In this document: positions 1-9,441 of the stretch, piece after piece
Layout: each line of letters opens with the position of its first letter
How positions within the stretch are numbered: the first letter of the stretch is position 1
NCBI GenBank assembly: GCA_017632155.1
Contig: JAGBRZ010000108.1
Span: 1 to 46,847, forward strand
DNA length: 46,847 nt
Source of the DNA: Clostridia bacterium
Lineage (GTDB): Bacteria > Bacillota_A > Clostridia > Oscillospirales > CAG-272
Reading direction: 5' to 3'
Position numbers and translations under genes: made by a program
Notes under the pieces: generated by a model
Seen by the model: the letters and a program-made list of their open reading frames with translations, nothing else
Databases searched by the model: none
What the model was told of the DNA's origin: nothing

Positions 1-48
1 CAAAAGAAGTTTGTTAAACATTCGGTCTCTCAAAAGGAGAGGCAGTAT

Positions 49-124
49 GCCTCTGTAGCACAGTTGGTAGAGCAGGGGACTGAAAATCCCCGTGTCGTTG
101 GTTCAATTCCGACCGGAGGCACCA
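49..124 (+). tRNA. tRNA-Phe (anticodon GAA)
   Basis: A complete cloverleaf can be folded. The acceptor arm GCCTCTG pairs with CGGAGGC (one G-T pair), the anticodon stem GGGGA/TCCCC encloses the loop CTGAAAA with anticodon GAA, and the T-arm carries GGTTCAATTCC. The discriminator A and the CCA end are encoded (121-124). The next tRNA starts three bases later, so both are probably cut from one transcript. Confidence 0.96.
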
Positions 125-127
125 CCT

Positions 128-203
128 GCGGATTTAGCTCATTTGGTAGAGCGCAACCTTGCCAAGGTTGAGGTGGCGGGTTCGATCCCCGTAATCCGCT
201 CCA
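128..203 (+). tRNA. tRNA-Gly (anticodon GCC)
   Basis: The acceptor arm GCGGATT pairs with AATCCGC, the anticodon stem CAACC/GGTTG encloses TTGCCAA (anticodon GCC), and the T-arm reads GGGTTCGATCCCC. CCA is encoded at 201-203. It lies three bases after tRNA-Phe and directly before a terminator hairpin, so it is the last gene of this tRNA unit; its promoter is probably left of the window. Confidence 0.96.
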
Positions 204-240
204 AAAAATCCTGAGAACTTTGTTCTCAGGATTTTTTATT
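204..240 (+). terminator. Intrinsic terminator of the tRNA unit
   Basis: An inverted repeat AAATCCTGAGAAC / GTTCTCAGGATTT with a very short loop is followed by a T-rich run. It begins immediately after the CCA of tRNA-Gly and separates the tRNA pair from the peptide transporter. Confidence 0.9.
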
Positions 241-252
241 TTCTCTTCCCTT

Positions 253-279
253 CGATAATTTGCTGAAAACAAATTATCG
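253..279. other. Perfect 10-bp inverted repeat upstream of the peptide transporter promoter
   Basis: CGATAATTTG (253-262) and CAAATTATCG (270-279) are perfect inverted copies around a 7-base spacer. It lies about 85 bases upstream of the -35 box at 365. It could be a regulator site or a second weak hairpin behind the tRNA terminator. The rest of the 204-524 gene-free stretch holds only the terminator, this repeat, the promoter and a 5' leader of about 125 bases. Confidence 0.6.
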
Positions 280-364
280 CGGCACAAAATGCAAATAACG
301 CAGTAATTACAGCAACAAATATAAATAAAAATAGATAATCGTTGACAATTAATTAACAAAATAG

Positions 365-393
365 TTGACAAATGGCGCTTTTTATGATATAAT
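365..393 (+). promoter_or_regulatory. Consensus sigma-A promoter of the peptide transporter operon
   Basis: TTGACA (365-370) and TATAAT (388-393) are separated by exactly 17 bases, a perfect consensus match. Start of transcription near 400 would give a leader of about 125 bases before the ATG at 525. This suits the highly codon-biased binding protein that follows. Confidence 0.88.
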
Positions 394-524
394 CTTTACA
401 TCCATGTATTCGCTCACCCTTTTTTGGCGCAATAATGCGGGTTCTGGCATATAATTGCGAAGAAAAAAGTCGTGCGGGTATAGAGACAAATCATTTTAAA
501 TTTCATAAAATGGAGGAAAACATT

Positions 525-3050
525 ATGAAAAAGAGACTCACATCCACACTCGCATTGGCGATGTGTCTGGTAATGGTACTCGGCATGTTCGCTGCTTGTA
601 ACCCTGTTACACCCGCGACCTTCAAGCAGGCTCAGTACAATACCTACACCGCTACCATGCCCAGTAACTGGAACGAGTTCACCTACGCTGACAACAATGA
701 TACTCAGATCATGAGTTACATTGGATCTTCTTTCTTCGAGTATGACTATAAGTTCGAAGGCGACAAGAAGTTCAACGCAGATGGTTCCATCAACAAGGCA
801 GGCATCGTTCCCGGTGCTTACACCACCAACTACTCTGCAGCAACCAAGCTTGAGGACGTAACCTCTTCTGTTGATGCAAAGTGGGGCTACACCGACGCTC
901 AGAAGGCTGAGGGTGGCTACGCTTGGAAGATCACCCTTCGTGATGACCTTAAGTGGGACGACGGCACAGCTATCAAGGCTGCTGACTTCGTATACTCTAT
1001 GAAGCAGCTCCTCGACCCCGCTTTCATGAACTTCCGTGCAAACACCTACTATGACACCCTTATGATCAAGAACTCTAAGGTATACTTCTTCCAGAACCAG
1101 GAAGGCACCTACGAGACCATTGGTAGCCAGGGCTTCGCTTCTCTTGCAGACGCTATCGCTTCCGGCAAGACCGTTTATGCGAACATCTGGAACATGTGGG
1201 GCGCAGAGGGCTACAAGGATGCTAACGGCAACGAGTGCCCTGAATGGGTTTCCATCACCGATGAGACCGTTTATAACAACGCTGAAGGCACCGACGCTTG
1301 CTCCGGTAAGATGATGTATGAGAGCTACGGCGCATACCTCGAGCCCGGCACAGGCTACGACGCTGCAGTTTACGTAGAGAACACCAACCGCGACGTCGCT
1401 TGGGATTCCGTTGGTATCTACTCCATCGACGATGAGAACGCAATCGTTCTCTGCCTCGACAAGGCATACTCCTTCCTTAAGGAAGACGGCAGCCTCTCCG
1501 TTTGGGCTCCCTACTACTTCTCCAGCCTCCCCGTTGTTCACCAGGCTAAGTACGAGGCTTCCAAGATCGCTCCCGCTGACGGTGCAACCCTTTGGACCTC
1601 TAACTACAACTCTTCTCTCGAGACCACTGCTAGCTGGGGTCCCTACAAGCTCGCTGAGTTTGAGGCAGGCTCTCACTACAAGCTCGTAAAGAACGAGAAC
1701 TGGTACGGTTGGAACATGGAGCAGTACAAGAACCAGTACAACATCACTTCTGTTTACTGCCGTAAGATGGAAGACTTCTCCACCCAGTGGATGAGCTTCC
1801 TCGCAGGTGAAATCGATGACGCTTCTCTCCAGACTGAAAACGTTGGTGAGTACCTCGATTCCAAGTACGTTTACTTCACCTCTACCTCTACCGGTACCTT
1901 TGGTATGCAGCTTTACTCGAACCTTGACGTTCTCAAGACAAGCGGCAACAACAACGGTATCCTTGCAATTCAGGAATTCAGACACGCTCTCAACCTCGGC
2001 CTCAACAGAAGCGACATCGTTGAGAAGATCTGGCCCGGTACCGCAGTTCCTTGCTTCGGTCTCCTTAACGTAGCTTACTACTATGATATCGAGAACTCTC
2101 CCGAGCTCGCTGACGGCGGTCAGTACCGTAACACCACTCTTGCAAAAGAGGGTATCCTCCGCGCTTACGGCTTCACTCAGGCTGAAGACGGCAAGTGGTC
2201 CACCGGCGACCTCACCGGTCTCTCTCTCGAAGAGGCTTATGACTCCCTCACCGGTTACAACCCCACCGTTGCTAAGGAAAAGATGAAGGCTGCTATTGAC
2301 ATCCTCACCGCTGATCCTGACAAGTACGGTTACGATTCTTCCAAGAACATCACCATCGTTTACGGTGCTTCCACCGACACCGATAAGCAGAGATTCCGTT
2401 GCGAGTACCTCCAGGGCATCATCGACGGTCTCACCGAGGGCACTGCTCTTCAGGATAAGATCGACGTTGTATTCGATGCATCCGCAGGTGCACAGTGGGC
2501 AGAGGCATTCCGTACCGGTGCAACTCAGATCGGTTTCGGTTACGGCTTCTCCGGTAACGCATTCAACCCCTTCGATATCGTTGGCGCATTCGTTAACCCC
2601 GATGACTCCCTCAACTATCATATGTACTGGGATACCTCCGCTATCGATATGACTCTCACCATGCCCGCAGGCGATTACGCAGGCGCAGGCGAGACCATCA
2701 CCATGAGCGTTCAGAACTGGTACTTCTGCCTCAACGGTCTTGCAGAGACCGAGAAGCAGGCTAAGACCTACAACTGGGGTGAAGGCTTTGCTCCCACTGA
2801 AGCAAGACTTATGATCCTCTCCGCTCTTGAGGAGCTCACCATCAAGGAGTCCCGTTCCGTAATGCTTATCGCTGACGGCGGCGGATCCTTCCTCGGCGCT
2901 AAGTTCTCTTACTTCTCTGAGGACGAGCACACCTTCATGGGCTTCGGCGGTATGAGATATATGGAAGTTAACTACACCGACGAAGAGTGGACCGCGTTCG
3001 TTGCACAGAACAACAACGATCTCGCTAACGAGTACAAGAAGTCCGAGTAA
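525..3050 (+). CDS. Oligopeptide/dipeptide ABC transporter substrate-binding lipoprotein (SBP family 5)
   Basis: Extracytoplasmic binding protein that captures peptides and delivers them to the permeases encoded next. The ATG at 525 follows TGGAGGAAA and opens a typical lipoprotein signal: basic MKKR, a hydrophobic core, and lipobox FAAC with the lipidated Cys at residue 25. An upstream in-frame ATG at 435 would bury this signal and was rejected. Residues around 145-175 carry the family-5 hallmark KWDDGTAIKAADFVYS. At 841 residues it is much longer than the 520-600 usual for this family, so it holds extra segments of unknown role. Codon use is strongly biased (AAG, AAC, TAC, ATC), as in abundant proteins. 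Peptide specificity cannot be told from sequence. Confidence 0.93.
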   Translation: MKKRLTSTLALAMCLVMVLGMFAACNPVTPATFKQAQYNTYTATMPSNWNEFTYADNNDTQIMSYIGSSFFEYDYKFEGDKKFNADGSINKAGIVPGAYTTNYSAATKLEDVTSSVDAKWGYTDAQKAEGGYAWKITLRDDLKWDDGTAIKAADFVYSMKQLLDPAFMNFRANTYYDTLMIKNSKVYFFQNQEGTYETIGSQGFASLADAIASGKTVYANIWNMWGAEGYKDANGNECPEWVSITDETVYNNAEGTDACSGKMMYESYGAYLEPGTGYDAAVYVENTNRDVAWDSVGIYSIDDENAIVLCLDKAYSFLKEDGSLSVWAPYYFSSLPVVHQAKYEASKIAPADGATLWTSNYNSSLETTASWGPYKLAEFEAGSHYKLVKNENWYGWNMEQYKNQYNITSVYCRKMEDFSTQWMSFLAGEIDDASLQTENVGEYLDSKYVYFTSTSTGTFGMQLYSNLDVLKTSGNNNGILAIQEFRHALNLGLNRSDIVEKIWPGTAVPCFGLLNVAYYYDIENSPELADGGQYRNTTLAKEGILRAYGFTQAEDGKWSTGDLTGLSLEEAYDSLTGYNPTVAKEKMKAAIDILTADPDKYGYDSSKNITIVYGASTDTDKQRFRCEYLQGIIDGLTEGTALQDKIDVVFDASAGAQWAEAFRTGATQIGFGYGFSGNAFNPFDIVGAFVNPDDSLNYHMYWDTSAIDMTLTMPAGDYAGAGETITMSVQNWYFCLNGLAETEKQAKTYNWGEGFAPTEARLMILSALEELTIKESRSVMLIADGGGSFLGAKFSYFSEDEHTFMGFGGMRYMEVNYTDEEWTAFVAQNNNDLANEYKKSE

Positions 3051-3403
3051 TTTTTAATAAAATTACTTAGATTACTCTATTAAATGCAAACGGCGGTGAG
3101 CCAAAGTGCTCACCGCTGATTTGCTCGTTTATACGGGCATTTTTAAAACACGATTTTTTTGCAAAAATACAACATATTTACCATTCTCTCGCCGGAGAGA
3201 TTATAAAGAAACGCTGTTATGCAAAAAATAATAGCATAACGCACTCCTATAACAACAGATACAGAAACATTATACCTTTTCATTTTGTGATCATTTTTTG
3301 AAACGTGCGGCTTTTTTGTGCGCACAAGGACCTTATCAATTGCTGATTTTGGTAGGTCCAAGAGCTATGAATTGGAAAATAACAAAACAGAGGAGAAAAA
3401 CCT
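3051..3403. other. Long intergenic region with three inverted repeats between binding protein and permease genes
   Basis: This 353-base gap carries GCGGTGAGC/GCTCACCGC (3093-3101 and 3108-3116), TCTCTC/GAGAGA (3185-3190 and 3195-3200, loop GCCG) and GTTATGC/GCATAAC (3216-3222 and 3234-3240). None is followed by a long T run. No convincing promoter or ORF was seen. The hairpins probably protect the upstream mRNA or attenuate transcription, giving more binding protein than membrane subunits; that role is inferred. Confidence 0.55.
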
Positions 3404-4411
3404 ATGTATATGTTTAAATATGTGACGAAGCGCTTGGGCTTGATGCTGTTCACATTCTTCATCATTTTTACGATGTGTTTTGTGCTTATCAAGCTTCTGC
3501 CCATTCCGACCAATGCGCTTCCTGGCCAGGATCCCGAGATAGTAATGAGAACACTCGAGGGAAGAGGTTGGATCACCAATATCCGCGAAGGCGCAAACGG
3601 TGTTTGGGAATATGATAGAGTTCCGATACTTATTCAATACGGACTTTATATCAAGAGAATCTTTACACAGGGCGACTTCGGTATCGTAACCACCTACGGC
3701 GAATACCTTAACATGAACATCTGGAAGGTATTTGTCAGCCATCTGCCCCCCACAATACTCATCAACATTTATTCTACCCTTATCGGTGTACCGATCGGTC
3801 TTGGTTTGGGTATTCTTGCCGCGCTGAAAAAGAACAAGTGGCAGGACCAGGTTATCAACATCTTTATCATCCTTTTGATATCGGTGCCCTCCATCGTATT
3901 GGCTCTTATGATCCAGTATGTATTCTGCTTTAAGCTTGGATGGTTCCCGCTTACAATGTCAACAAGCGATGAATACTTCACGTGGCCTGTATTCCGTTCC
4001 ATGATCCCCGCAGTATTTGCACTGTGTCTTGGATCGATCGCGGGATACGCGCGTTACACCCGTGCAGAGCTTTCCGAGGTTCTTACCGGTGAATTTATGC
4101 TTTTGGCAAGAACAAAGGGTCTTACCAAGAGACAGGCTATCTATCGCCACGCTATGCGTAACTCCATGGTCGTTATCTTCCCCTCCATACTGAGTGAGTT
4201 TGTCTCGGTACTTTCGGGATCGCTGATCATCGAGAAAATGTTCGCAATCAACGGCGTTGGCGGACTTTACCTGAACTCGATCACCTTCCAGGATTATGAC
4301 TTCTTTATGCTGCTGTCGGGCTTTTATACCTTGGTAAGCCTTACTGCCGGTATCGTTATCGATATCAGCTACGGCTTCATCGACCCGAGAATCAGAATGG
4401 GGGCTAAATAA
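3404..4411 (+). CDS. Peptide ABC transporter permease (DppB/OppB-type)
   Basis: Inner-membrane subunit of the importer. The ATG at 3404 follows AGAGGAG. The N-terminus has one membrane helix (about residues 10-32), then an external loop and a block of five hydrophobic segments. The EAA coupling loop is visible around residues 225-250 (ARTKGLTKRQAIYRHAMRNS), which docks onto the ATPases. Length of 335 residues is close to the family norm, making this the only subunit of the operon without an obvious insertion. Its stop overlaps the next ATG (TAATG), indicating translational coupling. Confidence 0.93.
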   Translation: MYMFKYVTKRLGLMLFTFFIIFTMCFVLIKLLPIPTNALPGQDPEIVMRTLEGRGWITNIREGANGVWEYDRVPILIQYGLYIKRIFTQGDFGIVTTYGEYLNMNIWKVFVSHLPPTILINIYSTLIGVPIGLGLGILAALKKNKWQDQVINIFIILLISVPSIVLALMIQYVFCFKLGWFPLTMSTSDEYFTWPVFRSMIPAVFALCLGSIAGYARYTRAELSEVLTGEFMLLARTKGLTKRQAIYRHAMRNSMVVIFPSILSEFVSVLSGSLIIEKMFAINGVGGLYLNSITFQDYDFFMLLSGFYTLVSLTAGIVIDISYGFIDPRIRMGAK

Positions 4412-6000
4412 TGATAGACAAGTATGATGTAAATAATATCCCTGCTGAAAAATTCCAGTTTGCTACAAGAAATGACTTGTATCATGACAGCAAATTCGAA
4501 ACAAAGCCCGTAACCTATTTCCAGGGCGCGTTCCGTCGTTTCAGCAAGAACAAAGGTGCCGTTGTTGGCGGTATCGTAATTATGTTCCTTGTGCTTTTTG
4601 CAATAATCGCTCCCTTCTTTACTCCCTTCCAGCCCGCATACTACGATATGATGTATTCGTACGTAACACCCAAAAACAAGTTCTTTGCTGAGAGCGGAAT
4701 TAATTTTTGGGATGGTTGCAAGGTAAAGAACACCAACTATCTCGGTTACCTCAAAGACCTTGCTCTGGCTTCCGAAACGGGCAGAGATATCATCAAGGGC
4801 GGCGAGTATACCGTAAGCGAGGACGGATCTAACTATACCTACCGTTACGACACCTACTACGGCGTTGGCTTCGGTAAATATAAGATCATTTCTCAGGAAG
4901 AATTCTTGAAGATCCAGCAGTATCAGAACGAAACAGGCAGACAGATCCTTTATCCCATCGTTCCCTTCTCTGACAGAAACCAGATGCTTGAGAAGAACAA
5001 GTACGATGCTAATATCTACTACAAGGTGGACAACCTCAAGGCTTCCACTCTTCGTCCCAAGCTTGACTTCAACGGCAATATTATCCCCAACTATTGGTCT
5101 TATGAGGCAGGCAACCCCTCCAATCTGGTAGCTGAGTACAACTCGCTCAGAATTGAAGGCGAAGACGGCATTAAGAAAGACGGCAAGCAGCATTTCTACG
5201 TATACGGCAGAAGAATTGACGGCGGTATCGAAGTCAGAGCCGAATACTATGAATACTATATCTACCAGCACACCCAGATCAAGGGTGACGGCATCGAAGA
5301 GCCTCTCTTCCTGTTCGGTACTACCGAAACCGGTAAGGACATTTTCGCTTGCCTTGCATACGGTGCAAGATTCTCCTTCATTTTCGCAACGGTAGTTGCA
5401 GCTGTAAACTTCATCGTCGGCGTTATCTGGGGTTCGATCTCCGGTTATTTTGGCGGAAAGATCGACCTGTTTATGGAAAGATTTGCCGAGATCCTCGGTT
5501 CCGTACCGACAATGATCGTTATTACCCTTCTCAAATATCATATGGGATCTACAAGCCAGGCGCTGGTACTCTTCATAGCGTTCTTTGCAACGGGATGGAT
5601 CGGTATGGCGGGCAGAACGCGAATGCAGTTCTACCGCTTCAAGAATCAGGAATACGTTCTTGCAGCACGCACCCTTGGCGCAAGAGACACCAGAATTATG
5701 TTCAAGCACATTTTCCCGAACGGTCTTGGAACTATCGTAACCAGCGTTGCGTTGGTAATTCCCTCTATGATCTACTCCGAGACCAGCCTTTCCTACCTTG
5801 GCATCATCAACCTTGAGGCAGGTAACACCACCAGCGTTGGTACTCTTATCGCAGCAGGTCAGAGATCGATCATGGCAAATGCCGGATTCGTGGCATTCTT
5901 CCCCTGCATATTCCTTGTACTTTTGATGCTCAGCTTTAACTTGTTCGGCAACGGATTGCGCGATGCGTTCAACCCGTCGCTCAGAGGATCGGAGGATTAA
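4411..6000 (+). CDS. Peptide ABC transporter permease (DppC/OppC-type) with large external insertion
   Basis: Second membrane subunit. A first membrane helix spans about residues 50-70. The usual GTDxxGRD motif appears as FGTTETGKD near residues 301-309, and an EAA loop (AARTLGARDTRIMFKHIFPNG) sits near 415-440, followed by the last membrane helices. Between helix 1 and the GT-E-GKD motif lie about 225 residues where family members usually have about 45. This Tyr/Asn/Lys-rich block should face outside and could touch the oversized binding protein. Total length is 529 residues against about 300 usual. The start overlaps the preceding stop by one base, and the next ATG is two bases after this stop. 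Confidence 0.92.
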   Translation: MIDKYDVNNIPAEKFQFATRNDLYHDSKFETKPVTYFQGAFRRFSKNKGAVVGGIVIMFLVLFAIIAPFFTPFQPAYYDMMYSYVTPKNKFFAESGINFWDGCKVKNTNYLGYLKDLALASETGRDIIKGGEYTVSEDGSNYTYRYDTYYGVGFGKYKIISQEEFLKIQQYQNETGRQILYPIVPFSDRNQMLEKNKYDANIYYKVDNLKASTLRPKLDFNGNIIPNYWSYEAGNPSNLVAEYNSLRIEGEDGIKKDGKQHFYVYGRRIDGGIEVRAEYYEYYIYQHTQIKGDGIEEPLFLFGTTETGKDIFACLAYGARFSFIFATVVAAVNFIVGVIWGSISGYFGGKIDLFMERFAEILGSVPTMIVITLLKYHMGSTSQALVLFIAFFATGWIGMAGRTRMQFYRFKNQEYVLAARTLGARDTRIMFKHIFPNGLGTIVTSVALVIPSMIYSETSLSYLGIINLEAGNTTSVGTLIAAGQRSIMANAGFVAFFPCIFLVLLMLSFNLFGNGLRDAFNPSLRGSED

Positions 6001-6002
6001 AT

Positions 6003-8237
6003 ATGAATAATAAAGAAGTAAAATTATCAGTAAATAATCTGAGGATCTCCTTCCGTACCGATGCAGGTAAGGTTCAGGCGGTACGTGATATTTCTTTTGA
6101 CCTTTACAAGGGCGAGACCCTTGCAATCGTTGGAGAATCCGGCTCGGGTAAATCCGTTACCTCGAAGGCAATTATGGGCATTTCAGCCGTAAACTCTATC
6201 CACGAGGGCGGCGAGATACTCTATGACGGACAGGATCTTGTTCGTATCCCCGAAGAGGAAATGCACAAGCTCCGCGGTGATAAGATCGCAATGATCTTCC
6301 AGGATCCGCTTTCCTCTCTTAACCCCATTATGCGAATCGGTAAGCAGATAACCGAGGCAATGCTTCTCAAGAACAAGGCAAACCGCAAGGAAGGCCGCAC
6401 AACCTTCAACGAAACACTTGCAACCTTGTCCGATATGATGAAAAAGGCACTTGCCGAAAAGTCTACCTCTACCGTTTCGGTAGATGAGGTTGAAAAATAT
6501 ATCAAAACCTTTGATAATTTCAACATTCAGGCAATCAGCCTTGAAAACACCTACAATGCGGCACGCACTGCTGCAGAAGAAATGATCGCAACCATCGAAG
6601 ACCTTCTCTTCCTTACCGAAAAGAAACAGAAGATCGACGTTGTTGCAACGCTCAAGCTTATCTCCCGTAAGCTCGGTGAGATCGACGATAAATACTTCGT
6701 TTCGACTTATGCAGATACCCTCAAGGCTCATGTTGATGCTCTTGCGAAGGTATTGCACGACGAAAAGAAGAAGGTCAAGGTCTCCGATTCCGTCAAGAAG
6801 CTTGTCGGCGCGGGCGCTTCCAAGATCGAAGCATCCCCCGAGACCGTAGCGGTACTCGAAGCTATTAAGGCCACCGCACAGGAACTCCTTGCACAACCCG
6901 CTTACAATTTCTTCCGTATCGGTTACTATGTATATACTCATCCGCAAGCCGACCTCAGCCAGATGCCTGCGGAAGAGGCAAACGAAATGGCTCTCAACTT
7001 CCTCAACAAGGACTTCCTTGATTCCTTTATTGCACTCGAAAAGATCGCAGTTCAGTATTCGTTCAACAAAGCTCTTGAAAACAAGAAGAACGCCATTGCA
7101 GACCTTCAGAAAGCAATTGATTTCTTCAAGAGCGGCAAATTCACCGCACAGGAAGCAGAAGCACTTTCCAAGAGCGTAAACAAGAGCGTCCTCGACTCTA
7201 TCGACCCGCTTGCCGTTATCAAGGATAACGTAGCCTACACCTTTGGCGGTGCTTTTGAAAGAGAGATCGAAAAGTACTTCTTCTATATCAAGAACAACCC
7301 CAAGGAAGAGGCTCGCTTCGCACGTCAGACCGCAAGAAGAGAAGCTTTGCTGGCAAAGGGCAAGAAGGTTGACTGGAAGGTTATTCCCAAGTCAGTTATT
7401 GAGCCTGAGGTGCAGATCGAATCCATCGTTTCGGTTCTCACCCGCGTTATGAACCGCTTCCAGGCGGACGTTGCAGCCGCAGAAAGCTTTGACGCAGACA
7501 AGAGATGTATCGAGATCATCGACTACCTCAAAGAAAAAGCTTCGCAGATCGTCTATACCCTTACAAAGCAGATTGCAAAGGAAAAGGCTATCAAGCTTAT
7601 GGAAGAGGTTGGTATCCCCGAGGCAAGAATGCGTTACAGACAGTATCCCTTCGAGTTCTCCGGAGGTATGCGTCAGCGTATCGTTATTGCAATTGCACTT
7701 TCCGCTAACCCCGATATTCTTATTTGTGACGAGCCTACAACGGCACTTGACGTTACCATTCAGGCTCAGATCCTCGAGCTTATCAACAAGCTCAAACGCG
7801 AGCACAATCTTTCCATCATCTTTATCACACACGACCTTGGCGTCGTTGCAAACATGGCAGACAGAATTGCCGTTATGTATGCAGGTAAGATCGTAGAGTA
7901 CGGCACTGCGGAAGAGGTATTCTATAACCCTCAGCACCCCTACACTTGGGCTCTGCTCTCCTCTATGCCCGACCTTGACACCAGCGAAAAGCTGGATGCG
8001 ATCCCCGGAACACCCCCGAATATGATTTATCCTCCCGTTGGCGATGCGTTTGCTGAAAGAAATAAATATGCAATGGAGATCGACTTTGAAATGCAGCCTC
8101 CCATGTACGAGGTTTCTCCCACACACTATGCTGCAACCTGGTTGCTCCATCCCAACGCACCCAAGGTGGAAATTCCCAAGATTATTACAGAACGTATAAA
8201 GAGAATGAAAGAAAGAGGAGGCAACCATGGAGAATAA
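6003..8237 (+). CDS. Peptide ABC transporter ATPase (DppD/OppD-type) with ~390-residue insertion
   Basis: Cytoplasmic ATPase powering the importer. Walker A GESGSGKS is at residues 44-51, the Q-loop glutamine at 100, signature SGGMRQ at about 553-558, Walker B Asp-Glu (DEPTTALD) at 576-577 and the switch His at 610. The C-terminal OppD/F-type oligopeptide tail follows. Residues about 131-520, between Q-loop and signature, are an extra Lys/Glu/Ala-rich, mostly helical block replacing a loop of roughly 20 residues. All catalytic motifs are intact, so the protein should be active. Length is 744 against about 330-350 usual. It overlaps the next gene by 11 bases. Confidence 0.93.
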   Translation: MNNKEVKLSVNNLRISFRTDAGKVQAVRDISFDLYKGETLAIVGESGSGKSVTSKAIMGISAVNSIHEGGEILYDGQDLVRIPEEEMHKLRGDKIAMIFQDPLSSLNPIMRIGKQITEAMLLKNKANRKEGRTTFNETLATLSDMMKKALAEKSTSTVSVDEVEKYIKTFDNFNIQAISLENTYNAARTAAEEMIATIEDLLFLTEKKQKIDVVATLKLISRKLGEIDDKYFVSTYADTLKAHVDALAKVLHDEKKKVKVSDSVKKLVGAGASKIEASPETVAVLEAIKATAQELLAQPAYNFFRIGYYVYTHPQADLSQMPAEEANEMALNFLNKDFLDSFIALEKIAVQYSFNKALENKKNAIADLQKAIDFFKSGKFTAQEAEALSKSVNKSVLDSIDPLAVIKDNVAYTFGGAFEREIEKYFFYIKNNPKEEARFARQTARREALLAKGKKVDWKVIPKSVIEPEVQIESIVSVLTRVMNRFQADVAAAESFDADKRCIEIIDYLKEKASQIVYTLTKQIAKEKAIKLMEEVGIPEARMRYRQYPFEFSGGMRQRIVIAIALSANPDILICDEPTTALDVTIQAQILELINKLKREHNLSIIFITHDLGVVANMADRIAVMYAGKIVEYGTAEEVFYNPQHPYTWALLSSMPDLDTSEKLDAIPGTPPNMIYPPVGDAFAERNKYAMEIDFEMQPPMYEVSPTHYAATWLLHPNAPKVEIPKIITERIKRMKERGGNHGE

Positions 8238-9420
8238 TCGTGAAGTATTGTTAAAAGTTGACCACCTTTGTCAGTATTTCCGCTTGGGACATAAGGATCT
8301 TAAGGCTGTCGATGACGTAAGCTTTGAGATCAAAAAGGGCGAGACTTTCGGTCTTGTCGGTGAGTCCGGATGCGGAAAGACCACCACAGGCCGTTCCATC
8401 ATCAAGCTGTATAACATTACCTCCGGTAACGTATACTTCAAGGGTCAGAGAATCGGCGCAGGAACACGTTCCTACAGCGATGCGATCAAGCAGGCTAAAA
8501 AAGATCTTAAAGATAAAAAGATCACCAAGGAAGAGTATACTGAAATCGTTGCAAAAAACAAAGCTCTCCTCCGCGATGCAAAGCTCGATAGCAAAGCGGT
8601 AGACAAGCAGTATGCAGAGTCGCTCGTCAAAGCTCTTGAGGCAGAATACGCTGAAAAGTTCAGTGCCGCAAAGGACGATGCAGAAAAGCTCAAGTCTTTG
8701 AAAAAGGAATACAAAACAAGAGTCAGCGTTGCAAAGAAGAGCAGACTTATCACACAGATACAGATGATCTTCCAGGATCCCATTGCTTCCCTTGACCCCC
8801 GTATGACTGTCCGTGACATAATTGCCGAGGGACTTGTCATTAACGGCGTTACAGACAAGGATTATATCAACGAAAAGGTATATGACATCCTTGAAACCGT
8901 TGGTCTTGTTCGTGAGCACGCAGACCGTTATCCTCACGAGTTCTCGGGCGGACAGCGCCAGAGAATCGGTATTGCAAGAGCTGTTGTTATGCAGCCTGAA
9001 ATGATCATAGCTGACGAGCCTATCTCCGCTCTTGACGTATCGATCCAGGCACAGGTTATCAACCTGCTCAACGACCTCAGAGAGCGTTTGGGACTGACCA
9101 TTCTCTTCATCGCGCACGACTTGTCCGTTGTTAAGTACTTCTCTGACAGAATCGGCGTTATGTACTTCGGAAAAATGGTTGAGCTTGCGGATTCGGATGA
9201 GCTCTTCAAGAATCCCATGCATCCTTACACAAAATCGCTTCTTTCGGCAATTCCGTTGCCTGACCCCATTTATGAGAAACAGCGTACAAGAATCCACTAC
9301 AATCCCCTTGCTGAGCACGACTATTCGGTAGATACTCCTTCATTCCGCGAAATATCTCCCGGACACTTCGTACACTGCAACGATGCCGAAGAGGCAAAGT
9401 ACAAGCAGATGCTTAAGTAA
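8227..9420 (+). CDS. Peptide ABC transporter ATPase (DppF/OppF-type) with ~90-residue insertion
   Basis: Partner ATPase. Walker A GESGCGKT is at residues 45-52, the Q-loop glutamine at 183, signature FSGGQRQR at 239-246, Walker B DEPISALD from 263 and the switch His at 297; an OppF-type C-terminal region with HCND ends the protein. Residues about 80-172, before the Q-loop, form an extra charged, coiled-coil-like block (many Lys, Ala, Glu, Asp) where family members have about 20 residues. The insertion is therefore on the other side of the Q-loop from that in the DppD-like partner. The start ATG at 8227 lies inside the end of the previous gene after AGAGGAGGC. Confidence 0.93.
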   Translation: MENNREVLLKVDHLCQYFRLGHKDLKAVDDVSFEIKKGETFGLVGESGCGKTTTGRSIIKLYNITSGNVYFKGQRIGAGTRSYSDAIKQAKKDLKDKKITKEEYTEIVAKNKALLRDAKLDSKAVDKQYAESLVKALEAEYAEKFSAAKDDAEKLKSLKKEYKTRVSVAKKSRLITQIQMIFQDPIASLDPRMTVRDIIAEGLVINGVTDKDYINEKVYDILETVGLVREHADRYPHEFSGGQRQRIGIARAVVMQPEMIIADEPISALDVSIQAQVINLLNDLRERLGLTILFIAHDLSVVKYFSDRIGVMYFGKMVELADSDELFKNPMHPYTKSLLSAIPLPDPIYEKQRTRIHYNPLAEHDYSVDTPSFREISPGHFVHCNDAEEAKYKQMLK

Positions 9421-9441
9421 TGGGACGGATGGTTACCTGCA

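Noticed and set aside
342..347. A second promoter using the TTGACA at 342
   Set aside because: At 17 bases spacing the -10 position holds TTGACA, not a -10 box; only the pair at 365/388 fits.
435..524. Upstream in-frame ATG for the binding protein
   Set aside because: It would put 30 polar residues ahead of a clear lipoprotein signal and lacks a ribosome site; ATG 525 has one.
414..2930. An 838-codon open frame on the minus strand opposite the binding-protein gene
   Set aside because: It is an antisense shadow created by the strong codon bias of the real gene. It has no ribosome site, no family pattern, and lies wholly inside a clear lipoprotein gene.
4369..6126. A 585-codon minus-strand frame opposite the DppC-like gene
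   Set aside because: Shadow of the permease and start of the ATPase gene; no promoter or recognisable domain.
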